From assembly GCF_003855155.1 (NCBI RefSeq), contig NZ_CP034073.1:682001-746000 (forward strand): a stretch of 64,000 bases of DNA. The letters run 5' to 3'. The DNA is from Shewanella psychromarinicola (GTDB taxonomy: Bacteria; Pseudomonadota; Gammaproteobacteria; Enterobacterales; Shewanellaceae). The translations under genes were made by a program, and so were the position numbers. This document shows positions 1-9,361 of the stretch, one piece after another; within the stretch, counting starts at the first letter, position 1; every line of letters begins with the position of its first letter. Under the pieces are notes generated by a model. That model saw nothing but the letters and a program-made list of their open reading frames with translations. It made no database searches and was not told where the DNA came from.

Positions 1-142
1 TATTAGTAAAACTAATCGCTGACATTTCAGCCTTGATTTAACTTTTAAGTCACGAGGCACTAGAATAAAACGAATAAGTAATCGATTACCAAATAAGCAA
101 ACCTGATGGGTTATCCATAGGGTTAATCCCGGAGGAGAGAGG

Positions 143-334
143 ATGTTCAGTTCAATTAATCTACACAATATAATTCAACGCCTCCGGAAAATGCGCCCAT
201 ATACTGCATTAGCAACGGTTGCCACTGTCTTATTGGGCGGTCTGTTGTTATTACCGTTAATATTATTGTTTGTATTTGTCGGTTTCATTGGCATGACGCT
301 CTTGCGTAACCAATATATGAAGCATAATCGCTAA
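143..334 (+). CDS. small single-helix membrane protein, function unknown
   Basis: This 63-residue protein has a basic N-terminal stretch (about residues 1-20), one long hydrophobic segment (about 22-52) and a short basic tail, so it is predicted to be an inner-membrane protein with one helix. A strong ribosome-binding site, ggaggag at 131-137, sits five bases before the ATG, which supports real translation. The organisation resembles the small protein at 3255-3593, including an LLP motif inside the hydrophobic segment, and the two flank the multiheme cytochrome gene. I do not recognise the family and assign no function. The strong ribosome-binding site is the best argument against a chance ORF. 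Confidence 0.6.
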   Translation: MFSSINLHNIIQRLRKMRPYTALATVATVLLGGLLLLPLILLFVFVGFIGMTLLRNQYMKHNR

Positions 335-1065
335 ACTCAAGCAAGGACAGATATCAACCTCATACTAATATTGAACCAAAAAACCACATCATGTCACGTG
401 ACTAGAACCATTAATCACTCGCGTAAATAATTGTTCTGCCCACACTGACTCAGCTATTTTTTATCATGCCTCTATTTATTTTTTCATATTTACAACCTAA
501 CTCGCGACACACTTTATCCCTCGATAACTATTAGGATTTATTCGTAATGGGAGGGCATGTTGATGTTTTAAAATACATTTTGCAGCAGTTTGAGGCCATA
601 TTATACAAGGTCGCGCTTACAACGTGCAGTGGTTGTAGATAAATAAGTGATAACGCACTAGCGACAAGCCACCAATGTGCCCTAAGGGTCCAGCTAAACG
701 GGTGCTCTTATTTTTAAGCAAGGGTATTCGTAAGCAAAGATACTTGTAAACCAAGGTCTTTGTTGCAAGGTACTCGCTTAGTTAAAGACTCGATCTGTAA
801 GACTTGCGCCGCAATTAAAACCTGTTTACCTCGAACATATTTTAACCAGAAAATATCTACAAGCCATAGGGATAGTATTATATTGCGATGTTTTTTTAAT
901 CGAATTCCCAGCTTATATCCATGCCACGGTCAATTGAACATGCACAAGTCACACATTGGCTACAAATCTGTATCGAAATTTTTACATACCTCTTTTGATA
1001 TAGGATAATAAACAGTTACAAAATGTAGGGTTTTATTGTTATAAAAAATATATTAGGGAGCAAAG
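335..1065. other. intergenic region upstream of the multiheme cytochrome
   Basis: These 731 bases are AT-rich. The only open frame, 760-1008, starts with TTG, has no convincing ribosome-binding site and codes for an atypical Cys- and His-rich peptide, so it is not annotated. The last 100 bases should hold the cytochrome promoter. I see no clear palindromic operator or terminator hairpin. Confidence 0.4.
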
Positions 1066-2919
1066 ATGAAAACATTTTATTTCATTGCCATATTTGTATT
1101 ATTTTCCATGTTAGCGTTCAACGCTAATGCGCAATGGGATGATGATACCGGCTGCATGAGTTGCCATAATGGCATCGAACAATTTTCACAAGTTGACGGC
1201 ATGGCCGATCTGACTTGTGTTGATTGCCACAATGGTGATGGTATCGCCACCAACATGAAAACCGCTCACACAGATATGTGGGCCAATCCGACAGACTTAC
1301 GGGTTATTAACGACACCTGTGGCAGTTGTCACCCAGATGAAGTCGACAACGCCAAAACCTCACTCCATGCCACTATGGCCGGAGTAATTTCAGGTACTCG
1401 CTACAACTTTGCTAGCCAAGATCGTAATGCGATCCATGCCACTTACGATGTTAAAGCACTGAAAACGGGCCGAGAAGGCACAGTTGAAAGCCTAACCCAG
1501 ATACCAAGTTATGACCCAACTCAACCAGAATCAAACACCAATTCACCAGGTGATGATTACCTCCGCAACCAGTGTTTACGTTGCCATATTTGGAGCGACG
1601 GCCATCAACGCGATGGCGATTACCGCGCGTCTGGCTGTGCAGCATGTCATGTTGAATACAGTAACGATGGCACCTATGAAGGTGGCGATAAGGCCATAGA
1701 TAAAACTCAAAAAGATCGTCCTCGCAAGCATAAAATGACCAAGAAAATGACCGTAGACCAGTGTCAGCATTGTCATAACCGCGGCGGACGTACGGGCGTA
1801 AGCTATAAAGGCATGATGGAATCTGACGGATACGGCACACCCTATACCGAAGACGGTGACAAGCAGGGTAAGCTGCATGGCAAACACTACAACTTCCTTG
1901 AAGCTGATTTACACTATGATGCTGGTATGAGTTGTATTGACTGCCACACCAAAAACGAAATGCACGGTGATGGCTACTTATATACCAAAAAAGAGCACGC
2001 CTTAGAAATCCGTTGTGTGTCTTGTCATGGTACGCCAACCACCGAAGCCACATTAAAAACCTCACGCGACATGCCCTTGAACAACCTCAAACGTGAAGGC
2101 AAAACAGTAACTTTAACCACTAAAAACGACGGTAAAAAACTGGATGTTCCTCAACTAAAAGATAAAGAGTTGTCTAAAGAAGGCTATGTTGCGATGGTGA
2201 AAATTGCCAGCCACATGGAAAAAATGGAATGTTCTACCTGTCATGCAGCTTGGGCACCGCAATGCTATGGCTGTCATGCTAAGCAAGACATCAGCAAGCC
2301 AAATGGCGATTGGCTTAACGGCACGGGTGATGACCCCTCTAAACAAGGTAACAAAGCTAACTTAGCCAAGAATGCCTTCAGCTGGGATGAATCCCGTTCA
2401 TACGTTCGTTGGGAAATGCCTGCATTAGGGATTAACCATCGCGGAAAAGTGTCTACTTTCGTACCGGGTTGCCAAGTATTTTTAACTCAAGTAGATGGTA
2501 AAAAATCGATTGTAAGCAATAAAACTTACACCACCGTCGATGGCACCAGTGGTATTTCACACAACCCGATCCAGCCTCATACCATGAGCAAAAAGTCGCG
2601 TACTTGTGAAGAATGTCATACCAACCCGAAAGTATTGGGCTTAGGGAGCGGTGTATACGACATCAACAGAAACTTCCCAGACGGCAAAGCCCCTATCGAT
2701 TTTGAACTGGAACGTTTTGTTGATGAAAACGGTAAACAACTGCAATCAACTTCACATGAAGGTGCTCGTCCATTTAATAAACAAGAAATGGATCGCATCA
2801 GCCGAGTCGGCACTTGTTTAGCCTGTCATGGCAGTGATGAAATCAATGCCACAGGTAAAGCACCAAACGATGTAACCCATAATAAAGTGATTAGAAAGAT
2901 GGCTGAAAAAGCCAAATAA
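1066..2919 (+). CDS. periplasmic dodecaheme c-type cytochrome
   Basis: The 617-residue product starts with a signal peptide (residues 1-22, ending N-A-N-A, likely Sec-exported). It carries twelve CXXCH heme-binding motifs, with first cysteines near residues 30, 51, 85, 170, 191, 233, 290, 317, 389, 400, 514 and 584. Each should bind one heme c covalently in the periplasm. There is no lipobox and no C-terminal membrane helix, so the mature protein should be soluble in the periplasm, unlike MtrC/OmcA-type outer-membrane lipoproteins. A role in respiratory electron transfer is inferred from family knowledge of Shewanella multiheme cytochromes; the donor and acceptor cannot be read from the sequence. 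The ATG follows agggag at 1055-1060, and a strong terminator follows the stop. I do not recognise a named orthologue with confidence. Confidence 0.9.
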   Translation: MKTFYFIAIFVLFSMLAFNANAQWDDDTGCMSCHNGIEQFSQVDGMADLTCVDCHNGDGIATNMKTAHTDMWANPTDLRVINDTCGSCHPDEVDNAKTSLHATMAGVISGTRYNFASQDRNAIHATYDVKALKTGREGTVESLTQIPSYDPTQPESNTNSPGDDYLRNQCLRCHIWSDGHQRDGDYRASGCAACHVEYSNDGTYEGGDKAIDKTQKDRPRKHKMTKKMTVDQCQHCHNRGGRTGVSYKGMMESDGYGTPYTEDGDKQGKLHGKHYNFLEADLHYDAGMSCIDCHTKNEMHGDGYLYTKKEHALEIRCVSCHGTPTTEATLKTSRDMPLNNLKREGKTVTLTTKNDGKKLDVPQLKDKELSKEGYVAMVKIASHMEKMECSTCHAAWAPQCYGCHAKQDISKPNGDWLNGTGDDPSKQGNKANLAKNAFSWDESRSYVRWEMPALGINHRGKVSTFVPGCQVFLTQVDGKKSIVSNKTYTTVDGTSGISHNPIQPHTMSKKSRTCEECHTNPKVLGLGSGVYDINRNFPDGKAPIDFELERFVDENGKQLQSTSHEGARPFNKQEMDRISRVGTCLACHGSDEINATGKAPNDVTHNKVIRKMAEKAK

Positions 2920-2952
2920 TCGATCAAAGCATTTTATAAACAAGTCATAACC

Positions 2953-2986
2953 AAAAGGGTAAACATTATGTTTACCCTTTTTTTTG
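2953..2986 (+). terminator. rho-independent terminator of the cytochrome gene
   Basis: A perfect 12-bp stem (aaaagggtaaac / gtttaccctttt) with a 5-base loop is followed by a T-run, starting 34 bases after the cytochrome stop codon. Confidence 0.88.
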
Positions 2987-3254
2987 GTTATATGCTTAGT
3001 TAACAAGAGCAACCGTTACCCAGACCAATAGAGGGTTTCAAACAACTCTTTTTCCCGCGGTCGAAGTTGTATTGACGTGCTATTGCTAATGGTTCAGCAA
3101 AATAGACATTTAATCCCAAACTTAAAACATTAACCAAGTTTAACGTGACATATTGTGTCCAGATATTGCAAACTGTACATTAAGTCATCGTTACTAATTT
3201 ATAGGTAACGTTTTTAGACACCCATTTTCAGACGAACTGCATTCAGGAGCCACT

Positions 3255-3593
3255 ATGAAATTTAATCAATCATTCCACACTGCCAATTTGAAAAGTCGGT
3301 TCACGGCAATGAACCCAATTTTGGCATTACTGATGTTTTTTAGCATCGCATTAACCACGATTGTGCTATTACCCTTTTTATTGTTACTGGGCTTATTAAG
3401 CTTTATTACACTACAGCTCTTAGGTAAAAAAATATTGCAGAGAAACCAGCCACACGCTCAACAAGGTGATGTCTACCAAGACAGCGCTGATGTGCAGCGC
3501 GAACAAGCTGCGCCTTATGCTGAGATGTTTAACCGATCTAAACCGAATCAAACTCAACACACTGGACGCACATTTGAGCATCAAGCAGATTAA
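3255..3593 (+). CDS. small membrane protein with hydrophilic tail, function unknown
   Basis: The 112-residue protein has a polar N-terminus (1-22), a long hydrophobic stretch (about 23-56) and a charged, Gln-rich tail of about 55 residues that is probably cytoplasmic. The start follows aggag at 3245-3249. The N-terminal half resembles the 63-residue protein at 143-334 in layout (basic segment, hydrophobic stretch with an LLP motif, Lys/Arg-rich end). The two may therefore be diverged paralogues on either side of the cytochrome gene. No family is recognised and no function is assigned. Confidence 0.6.
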   Translation: MKFNQSFHTANLKSRFTAMNPILALLMFFSIALTTIVLLPFLLLLGLLSFITLQLLGKKILQRNQPHAQQGDVYQDSADVQREQAAPYAEMFNRSKPNQTQHTGRTFEHQAD

Positions 3594-3938
3594 CTAACCG
3601 TTAGATGTGCTTAGTGATCACCTTACCGATCCTAGACATTAATCCAAATTGATATCGGCTATGTTTATCTAAAATTACCGTCATTAGTCCTCATTACCAG
3701 CAAGCTATTAACGCTATCTAAGGCGGTAAAACCTTCAATATTCGCCAAAAATATCGGCTGGCTATGTTTATTTTGATGTAAAACATAAAGTGCTGCTAAA
3801 CACTAGTCACCTCTTAAGCATTGAATCGCGCCGATCAAACCCCAATGTCATTAGAAGGCGGGCAAATAGAGTAGCAAACGATGCTGCCACATTTGCCAGT
3901 AATATAAGCCAAAAATTCGATACTGAGGAGAAGATAAA
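3594..3938. other. intergenic, no feature seen
   Basis: These 345 AT-rich bases lie between two plus-strand genes. No terminator hairpin or recognisable operator was found. The ribosome-binding site gaggag at 3925-3930 belongs to the next gene. Confidence 0.4.
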
Positions 3939-4577
3939 ATGAAACAGACACTCATTTTAGGCGCAAGCGGACAGATCGGTAACATGGCAACAAAGCAGCT
4001 ATTAGCAGAAGGCCAATCAGTAATAGCGTTAGTGCGAGATAAAAATAAATTGGCTGATATCGCCAGTGATAAGAAGCTACGCATAGTTGAAGTGGATTTA
4101 GAACAGGACTTTAGCCAAGCATTTAACGATTGCGATCAGGTCATTTTCAGCGCTGGCTCAGGTGGCAAAACAGGTGCAGACAAAACTATGCTCATTGATT
4201 TATGGGCGGCCTGTAAAGCCATTGATTACGCAAAAGCGGCTAATGTGTCACATTTCATTATGGTTAGCTCTATCGGTGCTGACGATCCCGACCAAGGTTC
4301 AGAACAAATGAAGCCTTACTTAGTTGCCAAACACATGGCCGACGAACACTTGATCAACAGTGGGCTTAACTACACCATATTTAGACCGGCTTCATTAACC
4401 GATGATCGCGCCACAGGTAAAGTGCAAACCCAGCGGCCGAGCAGCAAACAAGAGATGACTATTCACAGAGAAGATGTTGCTCGAGCACTGACTTACGCGG
4501 TAGGAAAACCGCAGCTAGGCGGCAAAGTCTTTGAATTATTTAATGGCAGCAAATCCCTCACTGATGTCCTAAATTAA
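3939..4577 (+). CDS. NAD(P)H-binding SDR-like protein
   Basis: The 212-residue protein opens with a Rossmann dinucleotide-binding motif, LGASGQIG (residues 7-14), typical of atypical short-chain dehydrogenase/NAD(P)H-binding proteins (the PF13460 type, such as YwnB- or YtfG-like proteins). It has a further conserved block, HFIMVSSIGADDPDQ, near residues 105-119. Length matches this compact family, which lacks the C-terminal substrate domain of large epimerases. It is probably a cytosolic NAD(P)H-dependent reductase or redox sensor; the substrate is unknown. The gene stands alone with a good ribosome-binding site (gaggag, 3925-3930) and its own terminator. The family call is firm and the physiological role is not. 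Confidence 0.85.
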   Translation: MKQTLILGASGQIGNMATKQLLAEGQSVIALVRDKNKLADIASDKKLRIVEVDLEQDFSQAFNDCDQVIFSAGSGGKTGADKTMLIDLWAACKAIDYAKAANVSHFIMVSSIGADDPDQGSEQMKPYLVAKHMADEHLINSGLNYTIFRPASLTDDRATGKVQTQRPSSKQEMTIHREDVARALTYAVGKPQLGGKVFELFNGSKSLTDVLN

Positions 4578-4622
4578 TCCATTCAGTAGACATTCGCCTA
4601 ACAACGCCATAAACACTGAAAT

Positions 4623-4656
4623 AAAACGGCCAGCACAACGCTGGCCGTTTTATTTT
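4623..4656 (+). terminator. rho-independent terminator after the SDR-like gene
   Basis: A perfect 12-bp stem (aaaacggccagc / gctggccgtttt) with loop acaac is followed by tatttttag. It lies 46 bases after the stop codon. Confidence 0.9.
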
Positions 4657-4947
4657 TAGTATTTTTTCATAGTCTTAGATACAATAAATTAGCTATATTG
4701 CGTGGTTAAGCGCACCACTATTTAACCCTAAAATGTAAGCCTGAAATGTAAGCCTGAAATGACATTTCATCCATCGCACACTGCAGATTACCGAACTGAC
4801 TGGCGATTATCGAGATATGAAAGAGCCACCATTGTGCAAATGATAGCAACTAATGAGCTAGTTCACTTTTGGACAAAAGTGGGTTTAAGATATGGCCTGA
4901 GGCCACCAACGTCGTGGCGCTTCGCCCACACCAGACCAAGAGGAAAC

Positions 4948-5275
4948 CAACGGCAGCTCCCTCTTTACTCTTTTTAAAAGAATTGGCCTAGCCGCCCCGC
5001 AATATTTTCCCAATTGACTTAAACAACAGATGCGAAAAGGTCGCCACGGGGATTTATCCAGTTTTTGACTTCATCTGTAACCGTCTTCGGCCCATCTTAT
5101 AATAAAGAGTGAAAATGCTAACGCTTCCGATGGTACATCCTGTACCGCGAAAGCTAGCGGGCCATCCATGGCCAGCTCACGTCATTTTCTTCAACGGCCT
5201 CAAGTTCAGAGGTGAATTTAGGCATTTTCAATCAAGGCATCTAAATCATTTATGGACACGAATGCGTTAGTGCAA
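4948..5275 (-). repeat. interspersed repeat, copy A
   Basis: Read on the minus strand, this stretch aligns with plus-strand 44538-44850 (copy B) over about 320 bases with several near-identical blocks, for example the core tcgcatctgttgtttaagtc. One end carries the motif ctaacgcatt. It has no convincing ORF. The flanking text at 4915-4935 (ggcgaagcgccac on the minus strand) recurs at 50767-50779, so the family may be longer. It looks like a non-coding dispersed repeat; its mobility is unknown. Confidence 0.7.
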
Positions 5276-5358
5276 CCACTCTAGTTAGCCTGACATTGAT
5301 TAGAAAAAGTATCCTAGAGCCCTAATTCGCTCCGACTCCTTTATCCCTTTATTATTCG

Positions 5359-5603
5359 TTATGTGTGTTTTTGACTTAGGGATAGATAAAAGCAGAGCTC
5401 TTCTGATATGAGAGAGAGGTCAATCTTTGCTTGTTGATATAGCGTTCTAATGGCCTCCAAAAGCTGTCTAGAGTCACTATCAAATTTTAAATCATGTTCG
5501 CTTTTAAAAGCACTTGTAAACTCGTTTAGAAGCCGCTCTCTAAAAAGCAAATTATTAGCCCTACTTCCACCGCCTATAGACATATTCCAACCAATACTAT
5601 AGC
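5359..5603 (-). pseudogene. 3' part of a hypothetical gene split by the ISL3-bounded block
   Basis: The minus-strand frame runs from the edge of the ISL3 element (5603) to a stop at 5359 and encodes about 81 residues, including SIGGGSRANNLLFRERLLNE. Its 5' part lies 15 kb away at 20624-20853. Removing 5604-20623 plus one copy of the 7-bp repeat ctatagc joins the two parts in frame (...RPSY-SIGWNMSIGGG...), giving one protein of about 150 residues. The product is not recognised. An internal ATG at 5583 could allow a short 74-residue product, but nothing suggests it is functional. Confidence 0.85.
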
Positions 5604-6951
5604 GGCTCTTCTCCGCTTAGGTGAGTCGACTCATATCAAAACATTCAAATAACACTATTATTTACAACACTTTCTTATTTGTGAATAAGCGAATATACCT
5701 TGTCATCATTATCATCAGCCCTATTTAGCTTTAAAGGCCAATGTGTGAAGTCTTTTTCTATAGAAAAAGGCTCTCAGTCAGTTCTTGTGCGATGCAGCCG
5801 AGATCGACGGTTTAAGGTTAAAGAGCCAAGAACTGAAAGGCTTTGTACAGTCGATCACTATGTAAGAAGACGGGTACACGATCTACCTGTTAGTGGGCGT
5901 CCCTGTAGTATCGAAGTTGAACTCGCTCAGACCAGAGACAAAAACGGCAGAAGGTTAATTGAGGCTACAGAATACGTTGCAAAAGGAGCGCGATATACAG
6001 CTCGCTTCTGTCAGTTCATCAGCGGGTTGTGCCGGCACATGAGCATTCACGCAGTCTCTCAACATCTAGGTATTCGTTGGGAGACGGTAAAAAACATTGA
6101 TAAGGAATATTTACATTCAACCCTACCAGGCTTGGAGCCCGCGAAGCTTAACAACTTAATCCATATTGGCGTTGATGAAGTAGCTAGAGCTAAAAGACAT
6201 GACTATATGACTGTGGTATACGACTTGGTTTCTGGGCATTTAATTTGGGTCGAACACGGCAGAAAAGCAGCGATCCTTATTTCGTTCTTCGAGCAACTAT
6301 CAACAGCGACGAGAGACGGTATTAAAGCGGTTTCAATGGATATGGGTCAGCCTTATCAATCCGCAGTAAGGAAAATGCTACCTAATGCCGATATAGTTTT
6401 CGACCGATTTCATGTGATGCAAAACTACTGCCTGTTAATCAAAAAAGAACGCGCCAAAGCCTTTCGAAATGGTTCTCATGAAGAGAAAAAGATGCTCAAA
6501 GGAACATTGTTTCTCTTGCTAAAAAACGCCCATAAACTGGATGGCAGGCAGTCTGATAGGCTTGATGACTTACTCGAAAGTAACAAGACTCTCTGCATTG
6601 TTTATATGCTGAAAGAGCAGTTACAAGCGATATGGGATGAACCGTGTTACAAGTCGATGGTTAAGGCACTTGAAGCTTGGTGCGATCTTGCTAGGTCATC
6701 GAGGATGTTGTCCTTGAGTAATTATGCAGATGCGCTACTGGATAGAAAAGTAGGGGTCTGTAATTACGCAAAATATAGATTAACAAATGCTCGAGTTGAA
6801 GCAGGGAATGTCTCTATTGGTTTGCTCAGGCGAAGGGCTAGAGGGATACGAGACATTGAATATTTCAAACTCAAGATCAGACAAACATCAGTCCCTGATA
6901 CCCATTCAACCTTTTATCCAAATATCAAGCTCATGTAAGCGGAGAAGAGCC
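5604..6951 (+). mobile_element. ISL3-family insertion sequence, copy 1
   Basis: This 1348-bp element has terminal inverted repeats starting ggctcttctccgctta at the left and ending taagcggagaagagcc at the right. It encodes one ISL3-type transposase (5700-6938). It is nearly identical to 19276-20623: their transposases differ at only three residues that I can see, so the copies separated recently. Confidence 0.92.
5700..6938 (+). CDS. ISL3-family transposase (copy 1)
   Basis: This 412-residue DDE transposase catalyses movement of the surrounding element. It begins with a Cys-containing zinc-ribbon-like region (about 30-70), then a helix-turn-helix-like segment (HAVSQHLGIRWETVKNI, about 120-136). 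The ISL3 catalytic domain follows, with motifs HIGVDEVAR, MDMGQPY and VFDRFHVMQNY. The start appears to be TTG at 5700 because no ATG lies upstream in frame within the element. It differs from copy 2 by A/V near residue 101, S/F near 341 and T/I near 405. The gene appears intact. Confidence 0.9.
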   Translation: MSSLSSALFSFKGQCVKSFSIEKGSQSVLVRCSRDRRFKVKEPRTERLCTVDHYVRRRVHDLPVSGRPCSIEVELAQTRDKNGRRLIEATEYVAKGARYTARFCQFISGLCRHMSIHAVSQHLGIRWETVKNIDKEYLHSTLPGLEPAKLNNLIHIGVDEVARAKRHDYMTVVYDLVSGHLIWVEHGRKAAILISFFEQLSTATRDGIKAVSMDMGQPYQSAVRKMLPNADIVFDRFHVMQNYCLLIKKERAKAFRNGSHEEKKMLKGTLFLLLKNAHKLDGRQSDRLDDLLESNKTLCIVYMLKEQLQAIWDEPCYKSMVKALEAWCDLARSSRMLSLSNYADALLDRKVGVCNYAKYRLTNARVEAGNVSIGLLRRRARGIRDIEYFKLKIRQTSVPDTHSTFYPNIKLM

Positions 6952-7119
6952 GTTTTGGAAAAAGGTTATTAATCCAGAGTTGGTGAAATTATCTCCCAAC
7001 TCACTTTGGTCGGATAGGCGACACCTGTTACCAAGTGCCGCCCTCCTAAGAACCGTACGTGCAACTTTCACTGCATACGGCTCAAGCCTCCGCTAAGGCG
7101 TGTTCTGTTACCCAGCACC

Positions 7120-8592
7120 CTATATCGCAGCCAAGACGGGTTCGAACCATGAGTTTCTACCTTCCTTTGCCCGCTTGCGCGTACCTAAGTAAGCTGCATA
7201 TTCGGGGTCGTAAGGTGTCGCTGCACTCCTGATTTTCACATGTCTTTGTATTAGCGTTTGAGCTATTTGGACAAGGTTAAACCGACAATCCATGTTCGCT
7301 ATTTTCTGCCAACCATGAAATTGCCACTGTCCCTTACCATCCAAATAATATTTACGCCTCACCCAGTCTTTACTTTTAGACGGATGACGCCTAACTGCCC
7401 AACGCCATAACAACCAGAAAAGTTGATGGCCTACATAACCGAAAACTTGCTTAGCAACACAATGGCGATAATAGTTCGCCCACCCCCTCAGTTTCGGATT
7501 CAGTATTTTGATTAAATCGTTAACGGGTATTGTTGGATGTTTTCTGATGAATTCACGTAAGTTGCTCAGAAATGACAGAACGTTGCTCTTGCTCGGTTTA
7601 ATGAGCAGTTTGCCGTTGTACTTCCTGATATTGAATCCCAGAAAGTCAAAACCATCATTGATATGAGTAATGTGTGTTTTCTCATCAGAGAGTGTTAAGC
7701 CCCTTTCCTGTAGAAAGCCAATGAGTTGCGGCTTGATTTCATTAACGAGCACTTCCTTCGAAGAACCTGTGATGACAAAATCGTCTGCGTATCCGATAAA
7801 GTTGACTCTATTCCCTGTTTTACGGGCAATAGACTTAACCAACTGTTCTAACCCAGCCAGCGTGAGCAACATAAGCGTAGGCGATATGATCCCACCTTGT
7901 GGTGTTCCTTCAGCTGTTTTATAGAACAATCCTTTATCAATATAACCACATCCAAGCCATTGTTTCAGCATTCGTTTATCTAATTGAATGTTGTCGATAA
8001 GCCATTGATGACCAATCTTATCGAAACAGGCTTTGATGTCACCGTCAAGAACCCATTGGCTAGAGCGCTTCATACATAAACATTTGAAGCACTGTGCAAT
8101 TGCATCTGCTGCGCTTCGGTTAGGTCGAAAGCCATAGCTATTAAGGTCGGCTACCGTTTCCGAAATAGGCTCCAAAGCGAGAAGATGAAGCGCTTGCTGC
8201 GCTCTGTCTATCATGCAGGGAATGCCTAAAGGTCTGAGTTTGCCGTTTTTCTTGGGGATGTAGATACGCCTGAGCGGTTTGGCATGATAGCCTTTTCGAC
8301 TCAGTTGATTGACCGCAGTCATACAACGAGCATCACTGTTCCAAATGATGCCGTCAATTCCTGGTGTTTTGCTGCCTTTATTTTGAGAAACTCTTTTAAC
8401 AGCAAGCAATTTTGCTGATGTAGAGTGGGTGAGTATCCACTGCAACGCTTTCGCCTTGCCGTGTTTACCTTCTCGGGTTGCTTTTGCAATGCGCATTTGA
8501 AGCTTTAATACATGTTGCTTAACCACTCTCCAGTTAATGGATTGCCATTGAGCATTGTCAGGAGATGCACTAACTTCGTTTGAAGCCATCAT
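7120..8592 (-). CDS. ltrA: group II intron reverse transcriptase/maturase (copy 1)
   Basis: This 490-residue LtrA-type protein supports splicing and retrohoming of its intron. Visible are RT motifs RRIYIPKKNGKLRPLGIP (about 108-125) and NSYGFRPNRS, the catalytic YADD at 268-271, and a maturase X domain with LRGWANYYRH (about 367-376). The C-terminal 25 residues lack the paired Cys residues of an HNH endonuclease, so target cleavage may be weak or absent. The start is ATGATGGC, shared with copy 2. The last 60-70 residues differ from copy 2 far more than the rest. The ORF is intact, but its host intron is interrupted by an IS3 element upstream. Confidence 0.9.
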   Translation of the reverse strand: MMASNEVSASPDNAQWQSINWRVVKQHVLKLQMRIAKATREGKHGKAKALQWILTHSTSAKLLAVKRVSQNKGSKTPGIDGIIWNSDARCMTAVNQLSRKGYHAKPLRRIYIPKKNGKLRPLGIPCMIDRAQQALHLLALEPISETVADLNSYGFRPNRSAADAIAQCFKCLCMKRSSQWVLDGDIKACFDKIGHQWLIDNIQLDKRMLKQWLGCGYIDKGLFYKTAEGTPQGGIISPTLMLLTLAGLEQLVKSIARKTGNRVNFIGYADDFVITGSSKEVLVNEIKPQLIGFLQERGLTLSDEKTHITHINDGFDFLGFNIRKYNGKLLIKPSKSNVLSFLSNLREFIRKHPTIPVNDLIKILNPKLRGWANYYRHCVAKQVFGYVGHQLFWLLWRWAVRRHPSKSKDWVRRKYYLDGKGQWQFHGWQKIANMDCRFNLVQIAQTLIQRHVKIRSAATPYDPEYAAYLGTRKRAKEGRNSWFEPVLAAI

Positions 8593-9049
8593 TTGCGTTT
8601 ATCCTTGAATAAAGTTCTTCAAATCATCTTGCAACGGGAGACCAGCTAGAAGTCAGCTCGCTTTCGCGCCAGATAAAATCAGTATCCGCATTATTACAAT
8701 GCGGCATTCGCTTTTTCTAGCCTCCTTTACCTGCATTACTATCGGTAGCCTTCACAGGTCACTTTCCCCAAAGGGAGTGATACAGGCTTACCCTGTTCCG
8801 TATGTCGCGCAACGTCAGGTTAGATGCCCACTCTAGTGCGGAGAGTTATTTGATCACGAAAGAGCACTGCCCAATCTCTTTCCAACTCTCGTGCCTTTTT
8901 GGCCACAGCGTATTAACCACTTCCGCTGATTCACGTATAACGCACCTTATATGGATTCACTTATGTTCATCGTACTGACACCTGTAATGGTCTAATGAAA
9001 CTGTAGAGATTTATAGCTTAAAATAAGCAAAATCTTAAAGGTATTTATT

Positions 9050-9361
9050 ATGATTAGAAAAACTAAAATCACTGTCAGCCCTCTTCAAAAATTAGAATAT
9101 GCCAAGCTGATGGTCGAACAGGGTTACACGAACAAGCAAATTGAAGATATGTCAGGTGCAGGTAAATCTGCGGTGTCTAGATGGAAAGTGCAGTACCAGG
9201 CTGAATTAGCCGGTAAAACACCGAAAAATGTCAAAGCATTAACTGAAGAACAACGAAGAATACAGCTTCTAGAAGCCCAACTAAAACAAGCCATGAGGGA
9301 TAATGATATCTTAAAAAAGGCTGCAGCTTTCTTCATTCGAGACAATCAAAACTTAAAATGA
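9050..9361 (+). CDS. IS3-family transposase OrfA
   Basis: The 103-residue protein carries a helix-turn-helix (about residues 25-47, QIEDMSGAGKSAVSRWKVQY) followed by a leucine-zipper-like coiled coil (about 66-95), the usual layout of OrfA in IS3 elements. It binds the element ends. The heptamer A-AAA-AAG at 9313-9319 near its end allows a -1 frameshift into the orfB frame. The shifted frame stays open into orfB, so a fused OrfAB transposase is predicted. The terminal TGA overlaps the orfB start region. Confidence 0.92.
   Translation: MIRKTKITVSPLQKLEYAKLMVEQGYTNKQIEDMSGAGKSAVSRWKVQYQAELAGKTPKNVKALTEEQRRIQLLEAQLKQAMRDNDILKKAAAFFIRDNQNLK

Noticed and set aside
760..1008. 82-residue ORF upstream of the cytochrome
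   Set aside because: TTG start without a ribosome-binding site and atypical composition; no sign of a conserved protein.
1451..2065. 204-residue ORF antisense to the cytochrome
   Set aside because: It mirrors the regular codon pattern of the cytochrome frame and has an improbable residue mix (Cys/His/Tyr/Arg).
4759..4977. 72-residue ORF beside repeat copy A
   Set aside because: Lies in repeat-associated DNA; no conserved frame in the matching sequences.
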